Of a DNA stretch of 64,000 bases, positions 44,246 to 53,114 are shown piece by piece. A program made the translations under genes and the position numbers. Source of the stretch: Pseudosulfitobacter pseudonitzschiae (GTDB lineage Bacteria; Pseudomonadota; Alphaproteobacteria; Rhodobacterales; Rhodobacteraceae); contig NZ_FQVP01000001.1 in assembly GCF_900129395.1 (NCBI RefSeq), positions 620,001 to 684,000 on the forward strand. Direction: 5' to 3'. Every line of letters begins with the position of its first letter. Positions within the stretch are counted from its first letter, which is position 1. The notes under the pieces are model-generated. The model was given only the letters and a program-made list of their open reading frames with translations, ran no database searches and was not told the DNA's origin.

Positions 44246-44476
44246 ATGAAAGCTCGGGTACATGTGATGTTGAAAAACGGGGTTCTGGACCCGCAGGGCG
44301 AGGCCGTGCGCCACGCCTTGGGCGCGCTTGGCTTTGAGGGCGTGAATGGCGTGCGTCAGGGCAAGGTGATCGAACTGGATCTGGCCGAGGGCGCGACCGA
44401 GGCCGATGTGACCGCCATGTGCGAAAAGCTGTTGGCAAATACCGTGATCGAATCCTATTCGGTCGAGCTGGGCTAA
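44246..44476 (+). CDS. purS: FGAM synthase subunit PurS
   Basis: 76-residue small subunit of the three-part FGAM synthetase (PurS, PurQ, PurL). KARVHVMLKNGVLDPQGEAVRHALGALGF and a C-terminal ANTVIESYSVEL match the family end to end. It bridges PurQ and PurL during ammonia transfer. purL is not in the window. Confidence 0.95.
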   Translation: MKARVHVMLKNGVLDPQGEAVRHALGALGFEGVNGVRQGKVIELDLAEGATEADVTAMCEKLLANTVIESYSVELG

Positions 44477-44508
44477 GGCGCATTCGCGCTGCGACAAGGA
44501 ACGTCCCC

Positions 44509-45177
44509 ATGAAAGCTGCTGTCATCGTTTTCCCCGGTTCGAACTGCGACCGTGATCTTGCCGTTGCCTTTGAGGCCGCTGGCGCGGATGTGCAAATGGT
44601 CTGGCACAAGGACACCGATCTGCCCCGCGATGTGGACATCGTCGGCGTGCCGGGAGGGTTCTCCTTTGGCGACTACCTGCGCTGCGGCGCGATTGCCGCC
44701 AACTCGCCGATCTGCCATTCGCTCAAGGCGCATACGGATCGTGGCGGCTATGCCATCGGTATCTGCAATGGCTTTCAGGTCCTGGCCGAAACCGGCATCC
44801 TGCCCGGCGCCTTGCTGCGCAATGCGGGGTTGAAATACATCTGCAAGACCGTGGGTCTGAAAGTCGAGACCAGCGACAGCGCCTTTACCCAAGGGTACAA
44901 TGCGGGCGACGTGATCAACATCCCGATCGCGCACCACGATGGCAACTATTACGCCGACGACGCCACCATCGCGGGCTTGCAGGATCAGGACCGCATCGCG
45001 TTCACCTATACCGACAACCCGAACGGGGCGCGGGCGGACATCGCAGGCATCCTGTCGGAAAACCGTCGCGTGCTGGGCATGATGCCCCATCCCGAACGGG
45101 CAGCGGATGCTGGCCACGGCGGCACCGACGGTACGGCGCTTTTCCGCGCGTTGATGGGGGCACTGGCGCCTGCGTGA
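44509..45177 (+). CDS. purQ: FGAM synthase glutaminase subunit PurQ
   Basis: 222-residue class I glutamine amidotransferase that supplies ammonia to PurL. FPGSNCDRD opens the protein. The nucleophile elbow is GICNGFQVL (Cys), and the His-Glu pair is in MMPHPERA. The start ATG with AAGGAACG upstream follows purS by 32 bases. Confidence 0.97.
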   Translation: MKAAVIVFPGSNCDRDLAVAFEAAGADVQMVWHKDTDLPRDVDIVGVPGGFSFGDYLRCGAIAANSPICHSLKAHTDRGGYAIGICNGFQVLAETGILPGALLRNAGLKYICKTVGLKVETSDSAFTQGYNAGDVINIPIAHHDGNYYADDATIAGLQDQDRIAFTYTDNPNGARADIAGILSENRRVLGMMPHPERAADAGHGGTDGTALFRALMGALAPA

Positions 45178-45214
45178 CTTGAGCGCGGGGCGCCGTTGCG
45201 CTTATGGTGCCTGA

Positions 45215-46984
45215 ATGCAGGCTCAGGGTGTTTTCAGCAACAACAAGGCGATCAGCTGGCGCGTGCGCGTGGCTTTGGGATTGCTGTTCGTATTGGCGCT
45301 GTTCACGGTCTGGATCACCAACAGCCTGCTGACTGACCGTTTTACCCAGACCACGCGCAACCGTGCCGAACTGCGGCTGGCGTTGTATTCGGGCAACCTG
45401 CTGTCGGAGCTGCGCCAGAATGCGATTGTGCCGCAGCTGCTGGCGCGTGACCCCACGCTGATCGGGGCGCTGAATTCCTCGGATTACTCGCAATCGACGC
45501 AACGGCTGATTTCCTTTGTCGAGGAAATCGGGGCGGCGTCGCTGATGTTGCTGGACAAGGACGGGCGCACGGTGGCGGCCACCGACCGGAACCGGTTGGG
45601 CTCGTCGCACAGCAATGCACTGTATTTCGTTGATGCGATGCGCGCGGCGGGGACCATCTTTGCCGTGATCCCGCGTGAATCCGGCGGTTACACCTTTACC
45701 TATTCGCGGCGCGTGCAATCGGGTGGCGACGTTCTGGGTGTCATCACGGTCGAGGTGGACCTGCAAAAGTTCGAACGCGCCTGGGCGGGCATCTCGGATG
45801 CGGTTTTGGTGACCGACAGCACAGGCGCGATCATTCTGGCAACTGAACCACGCTGGCGCGGGCGGACCGAGGCCGAGGCGCTGGCGCGGCAAACCCCGCA
45901 AAGCGCCATCGAACGGGCCATTCAGGCCACCGCCGACTGGACCGCGCTGCCGCCTGACGCCTATATCCAGGGCGAGGGGGTGATGCGGCTGGAAACCCGT
46001 ATTCCGTTCCGGGGATGGCGCATGGCGTCCTTCACCACCTACACCTCGGTGCGCGAGCGGGTGAACGGCGTTCTGGCGCTGGAAATCATGAGATTTGCGA
46101 TTCTGCTGGCGGTTGCGTTCTATTTCCTGTCACGGCGCACAGCCTTTCGCATGGCGCTGTTTCAGCGCGAGTCGGCAGAGCTTCGCGCATTGAACGCCCG
46201 TTTGCAGCGGGAAATCGCCGAGCGTGAGCGTGTGCAGGAAACCCTTGCCGTCGCCGAGCAAACGCTGGAACAATCCAGCAAGCTGGCCGCCTTGGGCGAG
46301 ATGTCTGCCGCTGTCAGCCACGAGCTGAACCAGCCGCTGGCGGCGATGAAAACCTATCTGGCGGGGGCGCGCCTGTTGCTGACCCGCAACCGCAAGGACG
46401 AGGCGCTGTCGTCCTTTGGTCGGATCGACGATCTGATCGAGCGTATGGGCGCCATCACACGCCAGCTGAAATCCTATGCCCGCAAGGGTGCGGACGCGCT
46501 TTCGCCTGTAGATATGGGCAATGCGCTGGCCTCGAGCCTGTCGATGATGGAACCGCAGCTGCGTCAGCGACAGGTCCAGATCACCCGCATCCTGCCGGAC
46601 GAGCCTGTCCGCGTGATGGGCGACCGGATGCGGATTGAACAGGTTATGGTCAACCTCTTGCGAAATGCCATCGACGCCACCAGATCAGAGCGGAACCCGC
46701 AGGTGGATATTATTCTGTCGGCGGGTCAGACGGCCACTTTGACGGTGCGCGACAACGGCCCCGGCATCGAGGATCTGGACGCATTGTTCGAGCCGTTTTA
46801 CACGACCAAACAGCCCGGCGACGGGGTGGGGCTTGGCCTTGCGATTTCGTCCGGGATTGTGAACGACCTAGGTGGTAGACTGACGGCACGCAACGGCCAA
46901 GGGGGCGGTGCTGTGTTCGAGATGCAACTTCCTATCCTCTCAAGCGTTGAGGGCGAAAGCAACAATAGCCATGCGGCGGAGTAA
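45215..46984 (+). CDS. dctB: C4-dicarboxylate-type sensor histidine kinase DctB
   Basis: 589-residue membrane kinase. It has an N-terminal helix (VALGLLFVLALFTVWITN), a periplasmic double-PAS-like sensor of about 260 residues with the DctB-type GSSHSNALYFVDAMRA and GGYTFTYSRRV stretches, and a second helix (ILLAVAFYFLS). A coiled coil then leads to the phosphoacceptor motif SAAVSHELNQPLAAMKTY and an ATPase domain with NLLRNAIDAT, DNGPGIED and GVGLGLAIS. It pairs with the response regulator three bases downstream. No dct transporter genes are adjacent. Confidence 0.9.
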   Translation: MQAQGVFSNNKAISWRVRVALGLLFVLALFTVWITNSLLTDRFTQTTRNRAELRLALYSGNLLSELRQNAIVPQLLARDPTLIGALNSSDYSQSTQRLISFVEEIGAASLMLLDKDGRTVAATDRNRLGSSHSNALYFVDAMRAAGTIFAVIPRESGGYTFTYSRRVQSGGDVLGVITVEVDLQKFERAWAGISDAVLVTDSTGAIILATEPRWRGRTEAEALARQTPQSAIERAIQATADWTALPPDAYIQGEGVMRLETRIPFRGWRMASFTTYTSVRERVNGVLALEIMRFAILLAVAFYFLSRRTAFRMALFQRESAELRALNARLQREIAERERVQETLAVAEQTLEQSSKLAALGEMSAAVSHELNQPLAAMKTYLAGARLLLTRNRKDEALSSFGRIDDLIERMGAITRQLKSYARKGADALSPVDMGNALASSLSMMEPQLRQRQVQITRILPDEPVRVMGDRMRIEQVMVNLLRNAIDATRSERNPQVDIILSAGQTATLTVRDNGPGIEDLDALFEPFYTTKQPGDGVGLGLAISSGIVNDLGGRLTARNGQGGGAVFEMQLPILSSVEGESNNSHAAE

Positions 46985-46987
46985 AGA

Positions 46988-48328
46988 ATGACCCAAGCCA
47001 TGAAGATCGCGATTGTCGATGATGAACAAGATATGCGGCAATCCATCAGCCAGTGGCTGGCCCTGTCGGGCTATGACACAGAAACATTTGCCTGCGCCGA
47101 AGATGCGCTGAAGGTTCTGGGGCCGGATTATCCCGGCATCGTGATTTCTGACATCAAGATGCCCGGCATGGACGGGATGCAATTCCTGAAGAAACTGATG
47201 GGCAATGACAGCGCCCTGCCTGTCATCATGATCACGGGCCACGGTGACGTGCCGATGGCGGTCGAGGCGATGCGCGTCGGTGCGTTTGATTTCCTTGAAA
47301 AGCCGTTCAACCCCGACCGCATGAGCGAGCTGGCCAAGAAGGCCACCGGTGCGCGTCGTCTGGTCATGGACAACCGCGCCCTGCGCCGCGAGCTGTCGGA
47401 TGGCAGCCAGCTGATGAAAAAGCTGATCGGCCAAAGCCCGGTAATGGATCGCTTGCGCGAGGATATCCTCGATCTGGGGCAGGCCGACGGCCATGTCCTG
47501 ATCGACGGCGAAACCGGCACCGGCAAGACACTGGTGGCCCACGCGCTGCACGCGGTGGGCAGCCGTGCGGGCAAGAAGTTCGTGCTGGTCAGCTGTTCCG
47601 CGCTGGAAGAGGATGCGCTGGCCAAACGCCTGTTCGGCCCGATGCAGCCCGAAGATGCGCAATTGCCCGCCATCGAAGAGGCGCGCGGCGGTACGCTGGT
47701 GCTGGAGGACATCGAGGCGCTGAGTGAGCCGCTGCAAGCGCGCCTGCTGAGCGCGATCAACGATCAGGGCACCCCGGCCGAGACCCGCATCGTCGGCATC
47801 TGCAACATGCAAGAGGCGGGCCGCACCTGCGAGGACGCGCTGCGCCCCGATCTGTTCTATCGTCTGGCCGCCCTGCGCATCACTGTCCCCCCGCTGCGCC
47901 AGCGTGGCGAGGATATCCTGACGCTGTTCACCCGCCTGAGCGAACAGTTCGCCGATGAATACGGCTGCGAAGCACCCAATGTCAGCGCGCAAGAGGCCGC
48001 TCAGCTGCTGCAAGCACCCTGGCCGGGCAACGTGCGCCAGCTGATCAACATTGCCGAACGTGCGGTTCTGCAATCGCGTCGTGGCACCGGCACCATCGCG
48101 TCGCTGCTGATGTCGGACCATGAGGAAATGCAGCCGGTGATGACCACCGAAGGCAAGCCGTTGAAAGAATACGTCGAAGCGTTTGAACGGATGCTGATCG
48201 ACAACACTATGCGCCGTCACAAAGGCTCGATTGCCAGCGTGATGGACGAACTGTGCCTGCCACGCCGGACGTTGAACGAGAAAATGGCCAAATACGGCCT
48301 GCAACGGTCGGACTACCTGCAAAACTGA
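46988..48328 (+). CDS. dctD: DctD-type response regulator with AAA+ domain lacking GAFTGA
   Basis: 446-residue three-domain regulator. Receiver: IAIVDDEQD with Asp55 in VISDIKMPG as phosphorylation site. AAA+ domain: Walker A GETGTGKT (174-181), a Walker B-like TLVLEDIEAL, and arginine-finger region LRPDLFYRL. C-terminal Fis-type HTH: GSIASVMDELCLPRRTLNEKMAKYGL. After ELFG-equivalent RLFG the sigma-54-contacting GAFTGA loop is missing; GPMQPEDAQLPAIEEARGG stands in its place. Activation through sigma-54 is therefore unlikely. Similar loss is known for Rhodobacter NtrC, which works with the housekeeping sigma factor. Confidence 0.9.
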   Translation: MTQAMKIAIVDDEQDMRQSISQWLALSGYDTETFACAEDALKVLGPDYPGIVISDIKMPGMDGMQFLKKLMGNDSALPVIMITGHGDVPMAVEAMRVGAFDFLEKPFNPDRMSELAKKATGARRLVMDNRALRRELSDGSQLMKKLIGQSPVMDRLREDILDLGQADGHVLIDGETGTGKTLVAHALHAVGSRAGKKFVLVSCSALEEDALAKRLFGPMQPEDAQLPAIEEARGGTLVLEDIEALSEPLQARLLSAINDQGTPAETRIVGICNMQEAGRTCEDALRPDLFYRLAALRITVPPLRQRGEDILTLFTRLSEQFADEYGCEAPNVSAQEAAQLLQAPWPGNVRQLINIAERAVLQSRRGTGTIASLLMSDHEEMQPVMTTEGKPLKEYVEAFERMLIDNTMRRHKGSIASVMDELCLPRRTLNEKMAKYGLQRSDYLQN

Positions 48329-48832
48329 CCGCTGCGCTGTGATTTTACGCAGATCGGTTTCAACCATATGGTGCAGTGCCTTTTCCGGGCGCTGCACCAT
48401 TGCGTTCGGCCCCCTGAAACAACGATTGCAACGCCCCATCGGCAGTTAGCGATTGTAATAGTGATGTGAAACGCATTATCTAAAGGGTAGGACTTTGACG
48501 TTATCCACACGTCGGACCTGATGAGAGTTTCGCTGTGACAGCGTTTGGTGGCCAAAACGCCCCGACCTGAAACAGACCGATTGGGCCGGAAACGGCCGTG
48601 AGATGCCGGCGGTATGGTCAACATATGCGCAGCTTTTGAATGGATGCGCAGGACCAAACGTCACTGCGTGTCGGAGAAGAAACGCGATGACACGCGCACA
48701 TGCCATGAGCAGGACAGCAGCAGGCCCCAGGGGCCGGTGCTGCCGCGCGTCGCTATTCGCCATAAATAGACACGTCTCCAGAACCGCCGCACCCCCGGGT
48801 GATGTGGCGCTGCGCACGTGCAAACGGACAAC
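48329..48832 (+). promoter_or_regulatory. dctD-rne intergenic region with rne promoter and long leader
   Basis: No gene is evident in these 504 bases. A hairpin follows dctD (separate entry). TTGTAA, a 17-base spacer and TTATCT form a good promoter candidate at 48453-48481, giving a leader of about 345 nt before rne. The leader holds a near-perfect hairpin gcgtttgg-tgg-ccaaaacgc at 48541-48560 and a GAAA-tetraloop hairpin ggccg-gaaa-cggcc at 48584-48597. RNase E genes often regulate themselves through a long structured leader; that this one does is inference. Confidence 0.5.
48368..48400 (+). terminator. Hairpin after dctD
   Basis: Arms atggtgcagtgcc and ggcgctgcaccat pair over 13 positions with one mismatch and a 7-base loop, 40 bases after the dctD stop. 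There is no clear U tract, so termination strength is uncertain. Confidence 0.5.
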
Positions 48833-51640
48833 ATGCCAAAGAAAATGCTTATTGATGCCACCCACGCCGAGGAAACGCGCGTTGTGGTGGTCGACGGAAA
48901 CAAAGTTGAAGAGTTCGATTTTGAATCCGAAAACAAACGCCAGCTTGCTGGCAACATCTATCTCGCCAAGGTAACGCGGGTTGAACCGTCGCTGCAGGCG
49001 GCGTTCGTAGATTACGGCGGCAATCGCCACGGTTTCCTTGCGTTCTCGGAAATCCATCCCGATTACTACCAGATCCCCGTCGCCGACCGCGAGGCGCTGA
49101 TGGAGGAAGAACGTGCGCTGGCCGAAGCGCAGCGCGCCAAGGATGAAGATGACGACAAGCCCAAGCGTTCGTCGTCGCGGTCGCGGTCGCGCAGCCGGTC
49201 CTCGACCAAGGCGGAAGAGACATCCAGCGACGACGCCGTGACATCTTCGGATGAAGTGGTGGGCATGGAAACCATCGACCTGTCAGAGGGCGATGATGGC
49301 GTGGACGAAGGGTCTTCGCCCATGGAAACCGTGCGCGAAACGCCGGTGGAAACGCCAGCGGCGGACGATGATCACGATCACGACGACGAAGACGTGGCCG
49401 CTGACGCCGCCGACAAGGACGACAGCATCGAATCCGTCGCCGACGAAGACGACAGCGACGACATTCGCCCGGTCCGCAAACCGCGCGCCAAGCGTTACAA
49501 GATCCAGGAAGTCATCAAGGTCCGTCAGATCCTGCTGGTTCAGGTCGTGAAAGAAGAGCGCGGCAACAAGGGTGCGGCGCTGACCACATACTTGTCGCTG
49601 GCCGGTCGCTATTGCGTCCTGATGCCCAACACGGCCCGTGGTGGCGGCATCAGCCGCAAGATCACCAACGCCGTGGACCGCAAGAAGCTGAAAGAGATCG
49701 CCAACGAGATCGAAGTGCCGCGTGGCGCCGGCCTGATCGTGCGCACCGCCGGTGCCAAACGCACCAAGGCCGAGATCAAGCGCGATTACGAATACCTGCA
49801 ACGGATGTGGGAACAGATCCGCGAGCTGACGCTGAAATCCATTGCGCCCGCGAAAATCTACGAAGAGGGCGACCTGATCAAACGCTCGATCCGCGACCTG
49901 TACAACCGCGACATCGACGAAGTGTTTGTCGAGGGCGAGCGCGGCTATCGCATCGCCAAGGACTTCATGAAGATGATCATGCCGTCCCACGCCAAGAACG
50001 TGAAACGCTACGAAGACAGCCTGCCGCTTTTTGCCCGCTATCAGGTCGAAAGCTATCTGGCGGGCATGTTCAACCCGACGGTTCAACTGCCTTCGGGTGG
50101 TTATATCGTGATCGGCGTGACCGAGGCGCTGGTGGCGATTGACGTGAACTCTGGCCGTGCGACCAAGGAAGGCTCGATCGAGCAGACCGCGACGAAGACC
50201 AACCTTGAAGCCGCCGCCGAAGTGGCGCGCCAGTTGCGTCTGCGCGACCTTGCGGGCCTGATCGTCATCGACTTTATCGACATGGACGAGCGCAAGAACA
50301 ACGCCGCCGTCGAAAAGATGATGAAGGACAAGCTGAAGACCGATCGCGCGCGCATTCAGGTGGGCCGCATCTCGGGCTTTGGCCTGATGGAAATGTCGCG
50401 CCAGCGTCTGCGTCCCGGCATGATCGAGGCCACCACGCAGCCGTGTCAGGCCTGCCACGGCACCGGTCTGATCCGCTCTGACGACAACCTTGCGCTGTCG
50501 ATCCTGCGCCAGATCGAAGAAGAGGGCACCCGCCGCCGGTCGCGCGAAGTGCTGGTGAAATGCCCGGTTGGCATCTCGAACTTCCTGATGAACCAGAAAC
50601 GCGAACACATCGCGCAGATCGAAGTGCGCTATGGTCTGTCGGTGCGGATCGAGGGTGATCCGACGCTGATCAGCCCCGATTTCAACATCGAGAAGTTCAA
50701 GACTGCCACACGCGTTGTGACGGCAGCCACACAGGTGGTTTCGGTCGACACATCCATCATGGACCAGATCGACGAGGCGGACGCCCGCGCCGCAGAAGCT
50801 GCGGAAGCGGCGGATATTGCAGCCGAAGCCGCACAAGAGGCCAAGGCATCGCAGCCCGCGTCCCAGTCGCATCCCGCCGCAGAAGTCGGCGAAGATGGCG
50901 AGCCCAAACCCAAACGTCGGCGTCGGCGTCGGCGTCGGCGCAGCAAATCGTCCACGGGCGAGGATCAGAACGGTGAGAACGGTCGTGATGATGACGATCA
51001 GAACGACGGCAATGACGATGCGTCCGCAGACACATCGACGCCCGAGACAACAGCCGAATCCGCACCCGTCGAGGACAAGCCAAAGCCAACCAGCAGCCGT
51101 TCGCGGTCCACTGCGAAAAAGGCCGAGACCACAGGTGATGAGGTCGCAGCCGATGCAGCCCCTGAGGATGCGGAGGAAACGGTCAAGCCCAAGGTGACCC
51201 GCACCCGTTCCACACGCTCGACCACGGCCAAGGCATCGACCTCGGCCAAGACCACGACGGCGAAGGCGACGACAGCCAAGGCGACGACAGCCAAAACGAC
51301 CAAGGCGAAAGCCACGGAAGAGGTCGCTGCGGACGCGGAGGCACCAAAGCCCAAGCGCACGCGGACCACGGCCAAGGCAAAAGCCGAAGCCGAGGCAAAA
51401 GCCGCAGCAGAAGCTGAAGCAGCGGTACCGACCGAGGTTCAGGCCGAAGCTGCGGCACCGGTTGAAGCTCCGGCAGAAGCGCCCGTAGCGGAACCCGTTG
51501 CAGCGCAAGCACCCGCGCCGGAAGCGGAACCTGCACCTGCACCCGCGCCCAAGGCAGAAGAGCCGAAGGCAGAGGAAGCAGCGAACGAGGACGCACCCGC
51601 CAAGCCAAAACGCAAAGGCTGGTGGTCGCTGGGCGGCTAA
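48833..51640 (+). CDS. rne: Ribonuclease E
   Basis: 935-residue endoribonuclease and degradosome scaffold. It starts MPKKMLIDATHAEETRVVVVD. The S1 domain (GNIYLAKVTRVEPSLQAAFVDYGG...GFLAFSEI) is split by an insertion of roughly 130 residues rich in Asp, Glu, Ser and Arg (DEDDDKPKRSSSRSRSRS), typical of Alphaproteobacteria, before KIQEVIKVRQILLVQV resumes. Catalytic segments are AIDVNSGRAT (about 438) and IVIDFIDMDE (about 480). The zinc link CQACHGTG is near 538-545. The C-terminal 270 residues are disordered, with a run of nine Arg from a CGTCGG repeat, then Ala/Lys/Thr/Glu/Pro-rich repeats, ending RKGWWSLGG. Confidence 0.96.
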   Translation: MPKKMLIDATHAEETRVVVVDGNKVEEFDFESENKRQLAGNIYLAKVTRVEPSLQAAFVDYGGNRHGFLAFSEIHPDYYQIPVADREALMEEERALAEAQRAKDEDDDKPKRSSSRSRSRSRSSTKAEETSSDDAVTSSDEVVGMETIDLSEGDDGVDEGSSPMETVRETPVETPAADDDHDHDDEDVAADAADKDDSIESVADEDDSDDIRPVRKPRAKRYKIQEVIKVRQILLVQVVKEERGNKGAALTTYLSLAGRYCVLMPNTARGGGISRKITNAVDRKKLKEIANEIEVPRGAGLIVRTAGAKRTKAEIKRDYEYLQRMWEQIRELTLKSIAPAKIYEEGDLIKRSIRDLYNRDIDEVFVEGERGYRIAKDFMKMIMPSHAKNVKRYEDSLPLFARYQVESYLAGMFNPTVQLPSGGYIVIGVTEALVAIDVNSGRATKEGSIEQTATKTNLEAAAEVARQLRLRDLAGLIVIDFIDMDERKNNAAVEKMMKDKLKTDRARIQVGRISGFGLMEMSRQRLRPGMIEATTQPCQACHGTGLIRSDDNLALSILRQIEEEGTRRRSREVLVKCPVGISNFLMNQKREHIAQIEVRYGLSVRIEGDPTLISPDFNIEKFKTATRVVTAATQVVSVDTSIMDQIDEADARAAEAAEAADIAAEAAQEAKASQPASQSHPAAEVGEDGEPKPKRRRRRRRRRSKSSTGEDQNGENGRDDDDQNDGNDDASADTSTPETTAESAPVEDKPKPTSSRSRSTAKKAETTGDEVAADAAPEDAEETVKPKVTRTRSTRSTTAKASTSAKTTTAKATTAKATTAKTTKAKATEEVAADAEAPKPKRTRTTAKAKAEAEAKAAAEAEAAVPTEVQAEAAAPVEAPAEAPVAEPVAAQAPAPEAEPAPAPAPKAEEPKAEEAANEDAPAKPKRKGWWSLGG

Positions 51641-51661
51641 GGCCTGTCACACAAGTTGAAC

Positions 51662-51696
51662 AAAGGGGCGTGGCCATCCGGCTGCGCCCTTTTTTC
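51662..51696 (+). terminator. Intrinsic terminator of rne
   Basis: aaaggggcg pairs with cgccctttt with one bulged G around a 14-base loop that can pair partly itself (ggcc/ggct), followed by TTTTTTC. It begins 21 bases after the rne stop. Confidence 0.85.
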
Positions 51697-51795
51697 TTGG
51701 CTGACTGATCCAGCACCAGTATCTGCGCCAATATGACTGTCGTTCAGGTGCAATAGCGTCTTGAAGCGCGCGTCCGACAGGCGTTAGCTGTTGTC

Positions 51796-53055
51796 ATGAA
51801 ACCCAAAATTCTGACGACTTTGGCCACCTATGACCGCCAGCAGTTCACCGCCGACCTGATCGCGGGGGTGACGGTGGCCATGATCGCGCTGCCCCTCAGT
51901 CTGGCCATCGCCATCGCATCGGGTGCCGGGCCGGAAAAGGGGCTGATCACGGCGATTGTCGCGGGTTTCCTGATTTCCGCACTGGGTGGCAGCCGCGTGC
52001 AGATCGGCGGGCCGACGGGGGCGTTTATCGTCGTGGTGTTTGGCGTGATCGCCGAACATGGCTATGACGGGCTGGTGCTGGCGACCTTTATGGCCGGGAT
52101 CATCATGCTGATTGCCGGTTATCTGAAGGCGGGCAATCTGGTGGCCTATGTGCCCGAGCCTGTGATCAACGGGTTTACCATCGGCATCGGAATCATCATT
52201 GCCACCAGCCAGTTGAAGGATCTGTTCGGCCTGAACACGGCGCAGGTGCCTGCGGAGTTTATCGCCAAGGTCGAAACCCTGTGGGCTGCGCGGGGCACGA
52301 CCAGCGGTGTCGCCCTGGGCATCGGCGTGGCGACGATGGTGCTGATTGTGGTGCTGCGTCGGTTGGCACCGCGCTTTCCGGGGTTGATCGTTGCCGTCGG
52401 GGTGACATCGGCGCTGGTGGCGCTCAGCGCCTTGCCGGTCGACACGATCTTTTCGCGTTTTGGCACATTGCCCAGCAGCTTGCCCATGCCCGCGCTGCCC
52501 GACTTCAGCATGACGCGGGTGGTCGAGCTTTTGCCTTCGGCCTTTGTCATCGCGTTCCTTGCAGGCATTGAATCGCTGCTTTCCGCCATGGTGGCCGACC
52601 GGATGATTGACGGCCACCATCGCCCCAACGCCGAAATCCTGGCCCAAGGCTTTGCCAATATCGGCTCGGCGCTGTTCACCGGTCTGCCCGCCACGGGCGC
52701 GATTGCGCGCACCGCCACCAATGTGCGGGCCGGGGGCAAGACACCGGTGGCGGGGATGGTGCATGCGCTGACGATCCTGCTGGTCATGCTGTTGGCGGCG
52801 CCGCTGGCGGGCTATCTGGCGATGCCAGCCCTTGCGGGGCTGCTGATCCTGACCGCGTGGAACATGACCGAACCGCACCGCTGGCGCAGCTACATGCAAG
52901 CGCGGCCATCGGACCGGCTACTGTTGTTGCTGACGCTGGTATTGACGGTCTTTGCCGATCTGACGGTTGCGATTGGCGTGGGGGTGGCGGTTGGCCTTGC
53001 CTTGCGACTGCGCGCCCAAGGACGCAAGGAAGATTGGACGCCACGTGACAGATAG
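51796..53055 (+). CDS. SulP-family anion transporter without STAS domain
   Basis: 419-residue transporter with about eleven membrane segments. ADLIAGVTVAMIALPLSLAIAIASG is the SulP N-terminal signature, and IGGPTGAFIVVVFGVIAEHG, PEPVINGFTIGIGI and ATGAIARTATNVRAGGKTPVAGM follow as in the family. The protein stops right after the last membrane helix (RAQGRKEDWTPRDR), so the cytoplasmic STAS domain of typical SulP proteins is absent. The substrate (sulfate, bicarbonate or other anion) cannot be assigned. An MFS gene follows 59 bases downstream. Confidence 0.88.
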   Translation: MKPKILTTLATYDRQQFTADLIAGVTVAMIALPLSLAIAIASGAGPEKGLITAIVAGFLISALGGSRVQIGGPTGAFIVVVFGVIAEHGYDGLVLATFMAGIIMLIAGYLKAGNLVAYVPEPVINGFTIGIGIIIATSQLKDLFGLNTAQVPAEFIAKVETLWAARGTTSGVALGIGVATMVLIVVLRRLAPRFPGLIVAVGVTSALVALSALPVDTIFSRFGTLPSSLPMPALPDFSMTRVVELLPSAFVIAFLAGIESLLSAMVADRMIDGHHRPNAEILAQGFANIGSALFTGLPATGAIARTATNVRAGGKTPVAGMVHALTILLVMLLAAPLAGYLAMPALAGLLILTAWNMTEPHRWRSYMQARPSDRLLLLLTLVLTVFADLTVAIGVGVAVGLALRLRAQGRKEDWTPRDR

Positions 53056-53114
53056 TGCACGCACGTGGATGTGTTAACGATAGCCGACCCCGACCAAGCA
53101 AAGGTAACACGCTG

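Noticed and set aside
50915-50938. CRISPR-like short repeats in rne
   Set aside because: Tandem CGTCGG units are in frame and code for arginines; there are no spacers and no cas genes.
49283-51508. Very long open frame on the minus strand opposite rne
   Set aside because: It is a shadow of the GC-rich rne frame: low-complexity Cys/Arg/Leu-rich translation, no ribosome binding site, and RNase E motifs are intact on the plus strand.
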